Part shown: positions 35,773 through 43,346 of the stretch, one piece after another
Layout: every line of letters starts with the position of its first letter
Position numbering within the stretch: the stretch's first letter is position 1
Origin: Acidipropionibacterium thoenii DSM 20276
Lineage (GTDB): Bacteria; Actinomycetota; Actinomycetes; Propionibacteriales; Propionibacteriaceae
Assembly (NCBI RefSeq): GCF_000423445.1
Contig: NZ_AUHZ01000006.1
Span: forward strand, 62,001-126,000
DNA: 64,000 nucleotides
Direction: 5' to 3'
Notes under the pieces: generated by a model
Databases searched by the model: none
The model's input: the letters and a program-made list of their open reading frames with translations, nothing else
What the model was told of the DNA's origin: nothing
Translations under genes and position numbers: made by a program

Positions 35773-37203
35773 TCAGTGGTGGAACTGGGAGCGTCGGGCG
35801 AACTCGTCGGGCAGCGGCGACTGCAGCGAATCGAGCTTGTGCACCTCGGCTGTGAGGTCGGCCAGCAGGGCTGTCGCCAGATCGTGGCTCATCCCGAACC
35901 TGACGACGATCCGCTGGAGCACGACATCCGACATGGCGTCGGCCATCGGGTAGGCGGGCACCAGCCAGCCCCTCATCCGGAGCCGTTCGGCCAGGTCGTA
36001 CAGACTCCAGTTGTCGGTGTAGCCCTCCTTGAGCACCCATGCGAAGACCGGGATGGTGTCGCCGCGGCTGATGAGCCGGAAGGGGCCGAGCTTCTCAATC
36101 GAGCCCGACAGGAAGGTGGCGACGTCGATCGAGTTCTGCTGGACCTCGTGGTAACCCTCGAAGCCCAGCCGCAGGAACTGGTAGTACTGCAGCAGCACCT
36201 GGGCACCGGGCCGTGAGAAGTTGAGCGCCAGGGTGGGCATGTCCCCGCCGAGATAGCTGACGTGGAAGATCAGGCTCTCGGGTATCACCTGGGTGTTGCG
36301 CCACACGACCCAGCCGAGGCCGGGGTACACCAGTCCGTACTTGTGCCCCGAGGTCGAGATCGAGTTGACGCGGTCCAGGCTGAAGTCCCACGCCAGGTCG
36401 GGCTGGCAGAAGGGCGCGACCATGGCACCCGAGGCTCCGTCGATGTGCATCCTGATGTCCAGGCCGGTGTCGGCCTGGATGGCGTCGAGCTTGTCGGCGA
36501 TGGCGGCCACGTCGTCATAGAGGCCGGTGAAGGTCTGGCCGAGGATGGCGACCACGCCGATGGTGTTCTCATCGACGTAGTCCTCCAGGCCGGTGCCGTC
36601 GAGCACGAGGTGGTCGGGGGTCACCGGGACGTAGCGGGGTTCGACGTCCCAGTAGTTGCAGAACTTCTCCCAGACGACCTGGACGGCCGCCGACATCACC
36701 AGATTGGGCTTGTCGCTGGGCTCTCCGTGAGCCATGCGCCGCTCCTGCCAGAGCCGCTTGAGTGCCAGCCCGCCCAGCATGCAGGCCTCCGAGGAGCCGA
36801 TCGTGGAGGTGCCGAGGGTGTCGTCGATGTCGGGCACGTGCCACAGGTCGGCGAGGATCCGCCAGCAGCGCTCCTCGATGGCGGAGGTCGCCGGGTACTC
36901 GTCCTTGTCGATCATGTTCTTGTCGGCGGACTCGAGGTACAGCTTCTTGGCGTAGTCGTCCATCCAGGTGGTGACGAAGGTCGCCAGGTTCAGCCGCGAG
37001 TTGCCGTCGAGAATCGATTCGTCGTGGACGATCTGGTAGGCGGTCTCGGGCTCGCTCATCGAGTCGGGGAGTGTGAACTTCGGCAGATCGGTCGCCTCGC
37101 CGGGTCTGACGAAGACCGGGCTGAGGCTGAGGTTCGGATCGACGTTCGTGGCGTGATGCGGCTGGGAGAGCCGTGCCTTCCGGGGATGTCGAGGGTCCGT
37201 CAT
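35773..37203 (-). CDS. gadB: Glutamate decarboxylase
   Basis: 476 aa, PLP-dependent group II decarboxylase making GABA and CO2 from glutamate while consuming a proton. Conserved blocks: FVTTWMDDYAKKLYLESADKNMIDKDEYP, GTSTIGSSEACMLGGLALKRLW, HIDGASGAMVAPF (PLP Asp), and SISTSGHKYGLVYPGLGWVVWR with the PLP-binding Lys. The C-terminus ends RRSQFHH, a His-His tail like that of E. coli GadB, where it closes the active site at neutral pH. The ATG at 37203 has GAGGAG 8 nt upstream; a GTG at 37209 is less likely. No glutamate/GABA antiporter is adjacent, though APC and AspT-like genes lie at 16-19 kb. Expected role: acid resistance. Confidence 0.96.
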   Translation of the reverse strand: MTDPRHPRKARLSQPHHATNVDPNLSLSPVFVRPGEATDLPKFTLPDSMSEPETAYQIVHDESILDGNSRLNLATFVTTWMDDYAKKLYLESADKNMIDKDEYPATSAIEERCWRILADLWHVPDIDDTLGTSTIGSSEACMLGGLALKRLWQERRMAHGEPSDKPNLVMSAAVQVVWEKFCNYWDVEPRYVPVTPDHLVLDGTGLEDYVDENTIGVVAILGQTFTGLYDDVAAIADKLDAIQADTGLDIRMHIDGASGAMVAPFCQPDLAWDFSLDRVNSISTSGHKYGLVYPGLGWVVWRNTQVIPESLIFHVSYLGGDMPTLALNFSRPGAQVLLQYYQFLRLGFEGYHEVQQNSIDVATFLSGSIEKLGPFRLISRGDTIPVFAWVLKEGYTDNWSLYDLAERLRMRGWLVPAYPMADAMSDVVLQRIVVRFGMSHDLATALLADLTAEVHKLDSLQSPLPDEFARRSQFHH

Positions 37204-37405
37204 GGTCACTCCTCGTCAGGGGCTGCGCTGTCCTGGTCACAGTAACTCCCGGTCCGGCATCCCGAGGCCGGTCTGAGGACAAGCCGGACGACTCCCCGGA
37301 CCTGACCTGCCCATCCCTCCTCAGGCGGCGGCCCTGGGTGGGCGGCGACCGTCGCCTCTCCCAAGCTTCGCGTTGCCATCTCCGGGAGCCTGTCGCCGGT
37401 GACGG

Positions 37406-40400
37406 TCACGCCGTGCGTTGGTCCTCGGCGGCAAATTCGGGGGCGAGCTCCTCCATCTGCTCGATGACCCGGGTGACGGCCTCGGGCTGCTTGTCCGGGG
37501 GGTACTTGTACTTGCGCAGGAGTCGTCTCACCGCGGCGCGCAGGGAGGCCTTGACGTCGTCGCGGACCTTCCAGTCGGTGCGGGTGTCGCGGCGCATCAC
37601 GGCGACCAGTTCGCGGGCCATCTCGGCCAGGACGCCGTCGCCCAGCAGCTGGACCGCCGAGTCGTTCTGGCTCACGGCGTCGTAGAAGGCCAACTCGTCG
37701 CGGTTCAGTGGCGGGGAGAAGCGTTTGCCCCGGTCGGCCTCGGCCTGGACCTCCCCGGCGACCGAGATCAACTCGGCGAGCACCTGGGCGGCGGTGAGCT
37801 GCTGGTTGGTGTAGCGCAGCATGAGGTCGGAGATCCGCTGGCTGAAGGCCGTCCGCCGGGCGATGTTGCTGGCAGTGGCGGCCCGCGACTCGGTGATGAG
37901 CATGTCGCGCAGCGCCTCGATGGCTAGGTGCGGGGTCGTGCTCTGGCTCAGTGCCTCGGCATCGCCAGGCTTCAGCGAGCGCAGATCGGGGCGGTCCAGG
38001 CCCACCTCGGAGTAGATATCGGTGACCCCGCCGGCCTCGGTGGCCTCGGCCACCAGCCCGCGCAGCATCCGCTGAACCTCCTCGGGGATGGGTTGCCCGT
38101 TGGCCTCGCGCTCCTTGGCGTCCCACTTGGCCATCCAGCCGCGGACCTGCTCGTAGAAGGAGATCTCGTGGCGCAGATCTGCCAGCGTCTCGGCGCCGCA
38201 GGACAGCGCCCACATCCGGCTCAGCTGTCCCGACAGCATCCTGAACCGGTCCTTGAGGCTCTCCTGACCCTCGGCCACCCGGTTGCCGGGGGTGTGGGGG
38301 GAGCGCAGATAGTCCACCGCCATCTTCACCGCGTAACGCGCGGCGCTCTGTCCGCCACCCTCGAGGACCGGTCGCCAGCCGCAGCCGGAGAGCAACCCCC
38401 GCAGCGCCTCGGTCAGTCGGCGGGTGGCAGCAACCGCCTCCGCGATGTCGCGCCCGGTCTCCTCGGCACGGGCACCACCCTGGGTGTACTCCGCCAGGGC
38501 CGCTTTGAGGTTGGCGTCCAGCGGGGCGTAGGCCACCAGCAGCCCGTCCTGCTTGCCGCGGAAGGTCCGGTTCACCCGCGCCAGGGCCTGCATCAGCTGG
38601 GCCCCCTTGAGGGGCCGGTCGAGGTACATGGTGTGCCACGGTGGGGCGTCGAATCCGGTGAGCATCATGTCCTTGACGATCACCAGTTCGAGCTCGTCGT
38701 CGATGTCCTTGAGGCGGTTCTTGATGATCTTGTTCGCCGACTCGGTGCGCACGTGGTTGCTGATCGGCGGGCGGTCGGATGCCGATCCGGAGTACACCAC
38801 CTTGATGACACCGCGGGTGTCGTCGTCGGAGTGCCATTGCGGCCGCAGCGCCACGATCTGGTCGTAGAGCCTGGCTGCGATCTCCCGCGTGCTGCACACG
38901 ATGATCCCCTTGCCATGGGGAGTCGCATCTGTCTCCCCGTCGACCGGCTGGAGGGTGGGAGTCACCAGCTTCTGGCGGTTCTCCCAGTGGGAGACGATGT
39001 CGGCGGCCAGCGCGTGGAGCCGTGCGGGGGCGCCGTAGATGGCGTTGATGACGGCGACCGCCTGCTCGATGCGCTCGCGTTCGGAGTCGTCGAGGCCGGC
39101 GGTCTGCTCGTCGGCGGCGGCGTCGATCTGCTCGGCGGTGAGGTCGCTGGACAGCCGCACCTTGACCAGCCGCGGCTCGTAGTGAACGGGCACGGTGGCA
39201 CCGTCGGCGACGGCCCGGTCGAGGTCGTAGATGTCGATGTAGTCGCCGAACACCGCGCGGGTGTTGCGGTCGGCCTCGTTGAGCGGGGTGCCGGTGAAGG
39301 CGATCAGAGTGGCATTGGGCAGCGCGTCCTTGAGGTAGCGGGCGTAGCCGTCCAGGTCGTCGTAGTGGCTGCGGTGGGCCTCGTCGACGATGACGATGAC
39401 ATTGTGCCGGTCGGTGAGCAGCGGGTGGTCGGCGCCCGACTCGCGCTCCTGGCCGGTGCGGCCGAACTTCTGCAGGGTGGTGAAGATGATCCCGCCGGAG
39501 TTCTTGGAGGACAGTTCCTGGCGCAGCTCCCAGCGGGTAGTGATCTGGAGGGGCGCCTCGGGCAGCAGGGTGGACCTGGCGAATCCCTCGTAGAGCTGCC
39601 CGTCGAGCTCGTTGCGGTCGGTGATGAGGACGATCGTCGGGTTGTGCAGCACCGGATGGGTCATCACCAGGTTGGTGTAGAACTCCATCTCCAGGGATTT
39701 CCCGGATCCCTGGGTGTGCCACACGACGCCGGCCTTCCCGTCGGAGTCGACGGCGGTCAGGGTATGGGCGAGGGCCTTGCGGACTGCGAAGTACTGGTGG
39801 GGTTTGGCGATCAGCTTGGTGGGCCTGTCCCCGTGCTCGAAGGTGACGAAGTGCTTGACGACGTCGATGAAATGTCGTTGGTCGAACAATCCGTAGGTGA
39901 GCGGCTCGAGTTCCTCGGTGGGCGGTGGGGAGAGCGGGACGCCCTGCTCGTCGACAGTCCACGGGCTGAAGTGGTTGTAGGGGGTGAAGGGTGTGCCGTA
40001 CTTGGCGCTGATCCCGTCGGAGATGACGGTGGCGACCACGGTGCGAAAAGCGGTGGGGAACTCGTCGAGGTAGGTGGCGAGCTGACTGTGGGCCTTGGAG
40101 ATGGTGGCCCGGGTGCTGCCGGCATCCTTGAGCTCGACGATCACCAGGGGAAGGCCGTTGACGTAGAGCACGACGTCGAAGCGGCGGTGGTGGCCGGACT
40201 GGCGGATGGTCACCTGTTGGATCGCGCGGAAGACATTGCGCTCGGGGTCGTCGGCCAGCAGCTGGATGGTCGGGGTCTGCTCGACGCCGTTGAGGTCGAG
40301 GTAGCTCAGCCCCCGGAAGCCGTGGACCAGGAAGGTGTGGAAGCGCTCGTTCTCGGCGATGGCATCCTGGGACGCCGGTGCGCAGATCATCGCGGCCGCC

Positions 40401-40606
40401 TCGGCCAGGTGGTTGGCCGGGACCTCGGGGTTCAGGCCTCGCAGGACTGTCAGGAAGTCGTCATGGAGGATGAGGTCTGACTCGGACTGGCGCTGCGCGG
40501 CGATCTCGGATCCCTTGCCGGGTTGCCAGCCGATCTGCCCGAGCCAGTCGAGCATGTCGGCCTCCCAGTCGCCCTCGTGCAACAGGGCCCCGCCGGTGGG
40601 TGTCAT
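37406..40606 (-). CDS. hsdR: Type I restriction enzyme, R subunit
   Basis: 1066 aa. ATP-driven DNA translocase and endonuclease. Nuclease domain at residues about 1-260 with the PD-(D/E)xK core in VVLYVNGLPLVIVELKDAG. Helicase motor: motif I VVWHTQGSGKSLEMEF, motif II VIVDEAHRSHYDDLDG, motif III FTGTPLNEAD, later KDMMLTGFDAPPWHTMYLDRPLKGAQLMQALARVNRTFRGK (motifs V-VI). The helical C-terminus binds the methylase core. The ATG at 40606 overlaps the hsdS stop as TGATG. Nothing suggests inactivation: the frame is intact and all motifs are present. Confidence 0.97.
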   Translation of the reverse strand: MTPTGGALLHEGDWEADMLDWLGQIGWQPGKGSEIAAQRQSESDLILHDDFLTVLRGLNPEVPANHLAEAAAMICAPASQDAIAENERFHTFLVHGFRGLSYLDLNGVEQTPTIQLLADDPERNVFRAIQQVTIRQSGHHRRFDVVLYVNGLPLVIVELKDAGSTRATISKAHSQLATYLDEFPTAFRTVVATVISDGISAKYGTPFTPYNHFSPWTVDEQGVPLSPPPTEELEPLTYGLFDQRHFIDVVKHFVTFEHGDRPTKLIAKPHQYFAVRKALAHTLTAVDSDGKAGVVWHTQGSGKSLEMEFYTNLVMTHPVLHNPTIVLITDRNELDGQLYEGFARSTLLPEAPLQITTRWELRQELSSKNSGGIIFTTLQKFGRTGQERESGADHPLLTDRHNVIVIVDEAHRSHYDDLDGYARYLKDALPNATLIAFTGTPLNEADRNTRAVFGDYIDIYDLDRAVADGATVPVHYEPRLVKVRLSSDLTAEQIDAAADEQTAGLDDSERERIEQAVAVINAIYGAPARLHALAADIVSHWENRQKLVTPTLQPVDGETDATPHGKGIIVCSTREIAARLYDQIVALRPQWHSDDDTRGVIKVVYSGSASDRPPISNHVRTESANKIIKNRLKDIDDELELVIVKDMMLTGFDAPPWHTMYLDRPLKGAQLMQALARVNRTFRGKQDGLLVAYAPLDANLKAALAEYTQGGARAEETGRDIAEAVAATRRLTEALRGLLSGCGWRPVLEGGGQSAARYAVKMAVDYLRSPHTPGNRVAEGQESLKDRFRMLSGQLSRMWALSCGAETLADLRHEISFYEQVRGWMAKWDAKEREANGQPIPEEVQRMLRGLVAEATEAGGVTDIYSEVGLDRPDLRSLKPGDAEALSQSTTPHLAIEALRDMLITESRAATASNIARRTAFSQRISDLMLRYTNQQLTAAQVLAELISVAGEVQAEADRGKRFSPPLNRDELAFYDAVSQNDSAVQLLGDGVLAEMARELVAVMRRDTRTDWKVRDDVKASLRAAVRRLLRKYKYPPDKQPEAVTRVIEQMEELAPEFAAEDQRTA

Positions 40607-41712
40607 CAGAGCACCTCCTCTGCTTGTTTCTCGGCATCCTTGACTCGAATGGTCCCGTCCATGAGGGCGGGGAGAAGGGTGTCACGAAGTGAGGCGAGAG
40701 TTTGGGACTCTTGACGTGCGGCCACTGCCCGGACTCCGAGAGAGGTGAGGGCATCTTGGAGATTCTCGGGAACGGATGAAGGCATCGGCATCTCCATCGC
40801 CTGTGCTGGCTTGAAGCGCTGATGGCTACCGGTGGTCCCAGATACGCGCTCCTGAAGGAACGAACTCACACGGCGGGTTGAGAGTAGTGCCCAGAGTGTG
40901 GAAGAACTGATACGCCTCGGTTCTAGAACGAGGAACTCTGTGGATGCAATTGAATTCTCCTCGGGGTGAGGAACGTTCCAGATTCGAGGGAACCGGGGAT
41001 TGAGCTTGGAGAGCAAGACCGCCGGGTGGTCGAAGTGGAACTTTCCGCTCTTGATAGTGGCGCTGAGCTCGCGGCACGGAATCGCTCCTTCGTCATATCG
41101 TGGAAGGGAGTAGTGGTTCACCAATGTAGGCATCGCATCTGGTTGAACTGAAGATCTCCGGAGGTCTGCTAGCTGCTTCAGCGACGCGTCCGCCTCGAGA
41201 TTGGTGACCAAGGCCACCATGAGGTCCTCTGTAGTGGTGACGAGCTTGCGGTTGGCGGCGATCTTGTCGTCCAGCGCCCCCAGCACCTCCGCAATGGCCT
41301 TCTGCTCGGGGAGTGAGGGGAGGTTGATGCGGATGGAATTGAGGCTAGTTTGTGACAGCTTCGGTTGAGCGGAACCACTCAGATATCCAGAAATGTCAAT
41401 CGTTGCGAAGTAGTAACCCAAAAAGGTGGTAGAGCATAATCCGGGTTTTCCTCGCACTACGTGAGAATGGTTGTTCACCCAGAACTTACCATCCGCAGGA
41501 ATTGCGATCGGGGTCGAGCGGGTTTTGAGGTTCTCCCCGTCTTCCGCGATCAGTAGGTATGGTCCATCAAATATGAAATCCTCAACGTGATCCACTATTC
41601 CAGAAGCGCCGTAATACGGATAGTGTCCTGGTCGTCGCTTGCTTGAAGAGACGGGTACTCGCATCGAGTCAAAGTTGTCGATGATGTCACCGATTCGCAC
41701 AGATGTAGTCAT
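40606..41712 (-). CDS. hsdS: Type I restriction enzyme, specificity subunit
   Basis: 368 aa, a short S subunit. Two target-recognition domains: TRD1 at residues about 1-150 (GHYPYYGASGIVDHVEDFIFDGPYLLIAEDGENL is the typical entry) and TRD2 at about 190-330. They are separated by the conserved helix SLPEQKAIAEVLGALDDKIAANRKLV, and a second such helix closes the protein (SLRDTLLPALMDGTIRVKDAE). Large parts (about 40800-41700) are visibly AT-richer than the neighbours, as expected for exchanged TRDs. The recognition site cannot be predicted. The ATG at 41712 overlaps the hsdM stop as TGATG; an adjacent GTG at 41715 is possible. Confidence 0.94.
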   Translation of the reverse strand: MTTSVRIGDIIDNFDSMRVPVSSSKRRPGHYPYYGASGIVDHVEDFIFDGPYLLIAEDGENLKTRSTPIAIPADGKFWVNNHSHVVRGKPGLCSTTFLGYYFATIDISGYLSGSAQPKLSQTSLNSIRINLPSLPEQKAIAEVLGALDDKIAANRKLVTTTEDLMVALVTNLEADASLKQLADLRRSSVQPDAMPTLVNHYSLPRYDEGAIPCRELSATIKSGKFHFDHPAVLLSKLNPRFPRIWNVPHPEENSIASTEFLVLEPRRISSSTLWALLSTRRVSSFLQERVSGTTGSHQRFKPAQAMEMPMPSSVPENLQDALTSLGVRAVAARQESQTLASLRDTLLPALMDGTIRVKDAEKQAEEVL

Positions 41713-43346
41713 CACTGCAGACGCTCCAACTGCGAGGTGACATTGGCTTGAAGTTCTGATGATTCGGTGAACTGCTGTGCTAGCTCGCTCCTGAGCCTCG
41801 CGATCTTCTCGTCGAGGGGTTCGGCATCCTCGGGGGCCTCCGCCATCCCGACATACCGCCCCGGCGTCAAGGCATAGCCGGCGGCCTTGATGTCGGCGGT
41901 GCTCACGCTCTTGCAGAATCCCGGGACATCCTCGTAGGTCATCTCGGCCGCCTTGACCTCGGCGTCCTCCTCGACGGTGACATCGGCCGTCGACACTGCC
42001 AGCTGCTCCATCCCGCGCCAGGCGTGGACGGTGTCGGCGATCCTCTGGATCTCCTCGGCCCTCAGCCCCCGCTGGGCCCGGGTGATCATGTAGCCCATCT
42101 CACGGGCGTCGATGAACAGCACCTGGCCGCGCCGATCCACCGATCCACCAGGACCCGCCCCCTTGTCGCGGGCGAAGAACCACAGGCAGGCCGGGATCCC
42201 GGTCGAGCGGAACAGCTTGTCGGGAAGCGCCACCATCGCCGCCACCATGTCGTGCTCCACGAACTGCGCCCGGATATCGCCCTCGCCATTCGACGAGGAG
42301 GTCATCGACCCATTGGCCATCACCACCCCGGCCGTCCCGCCCGGTGCCAGCTTCGACAGGATGTGCTGCATCCACGCATAGTTGGCGTTCTTGGCCGGCG
42401 GCACCCCGTAGACCCAGCGCGGATCGGACTCCCGCCGATTCCAGTCCTTGATGTTGAACGGCGGGTTGGCCATCACGAAGTCCATCTGCACATCGGAGTG
42501 GAAATCCAGCGCGAAGGTGTCCCCCCACCGGGGGCCCAGATTGCCTCCCAGACCGTGAATGGCCAGGTTCATCTTCGCCATCCGCCAGGTCGACTCATTG
42601 AGCTCCTGGCCGTAGACCGCGAGATTCGTCGGATCGGCGTCGTGGGCCTCCAAGAACTTCTCGGCCTGGACGAACATCCCGCCCGACCCGCAGCACGGGT
42701 CGTAGACCCGCCCCGTTTTCGGCTGCAGCACCTCGACGATGATGCGCACCACCGAGGCCGGGGTGTAGAACTCCCCACCGCGATGGCCCTCCGACAGGGC
42801 GAAATTGGCCAGGAAGTACTCGTAGACCTCGCCCAGCAGGTCCCTGGCCTTGGCGGCTCCCTGCCCGGAGAACTGCACCGAGTTCAGCAGGTCCATCAGC
42901 TCGGCCAGCCGACGCTGATCCACATTGTTGCCGTTGAACAGCCTCGGCAGAGTGCCCGCCAGCGACGGGTTGTCGCGCATCAGCAGATCCATCGCCTCAT
43001 TGATCCGCTGGCCGATGGTGCTCCCCTCGGTGACCTTCGCATCGGCCACCAGGGCCGCCCAGCGGGCATCGGGATCCACCCAGAAGGCGCCCGAGGCGTA
43101 CTCGTCGCGATCCTCCAGGGTCTCGGCGACGTCCTCCTCGTCCAGACCCTCGGCCCGGGCCTGCTCGGCGATCTGGTCGCGCTTCTCCTGGAAGGCATCG
43201 GAGACGTACTTGAGGAAGATCAGCCCCAGCACGACGTCCTTGTACTGGGCGGCGCTCATCGAGCCGCGCAGCTTGTCGGCCGCCTTCCACAAGGTGTCCT
43301 TGAGCTCCTTGCGGGTCGACGGGGTCGTCACGGATCGCTCTGCCAT
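41712..43346 (-). CDS. hsdM: Type I restriction-modification system, adenine methylase subunit
   Basis: 544 aa. Helical N-domain (KELKDTLWKAADKLRGSMSAAQYKDVVLGLIFLKYVSD) precedes the catalytic domain: GEFYTPASVVRIIVEVL, motif I VYDPCCGSGGMFVQAEKF for SAM, and motif IV DFVMANPPFNIKDWN, so N6-adenine methylation activity is expected. SNGEGDIRAQFVEHDMVAAMVALPDKLFRSTGIPACLWFFARDK follows. The C-terminal helices contain EPLDEKIARLRSELAQQF. The start at ATG 43346 shares its A with the stop of the upstream gene (TGATG); AAAGG lies 6 nt before. It should methylate together with HsdS and cleave with HsdR. Confidence 0.97.
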   Translation of the reverse strand: MAERSVTTPSTRKELKDTLWKAADKLRGSMSAAQYKDVVLGLIFLKYVSDAFQEKRDQIAEQARAEGLDEEDVAETLEDRDEYASGAFWVDPDARWAALVADAKVTEGSTIGQRINEAMDLLMRDNPSLAGTLPRLFNGNNVDQRRLAELMDLLNSVQFSGQGAAKARDLLGEVYEYFLANFALSEGHRGGEFYTPASVVRIIVEVLQPKTGRVYDPCCGSGGMFVQAEKFLEAHDADPTNLAVYGQELNESTWRMAKMNLAIHGLGGNLGPRWGDTFALDFHSDVQMDFVMANPPFNIKDWNRRESDPRWVYGVPPAKNANYAWMQHILSKLAPGGTAGVVMANGSMTSSSNGEGDIRAQFVEHDMVAAMVALPDKLFRSTGIPACLWFFARDKGAGPGGSVDRRGQVLFIDAREMGYMITRAQRGLRAEEIQRIADTVHAWRGMEQLAVSTADVTVEEDAEVKAAEMTYEDVPGFCKSVSTADIKAAGYALTPGRYVGMAEAPEDAEPLDEKIARLRSELAQQFTESSELQANVTSQLERLQ

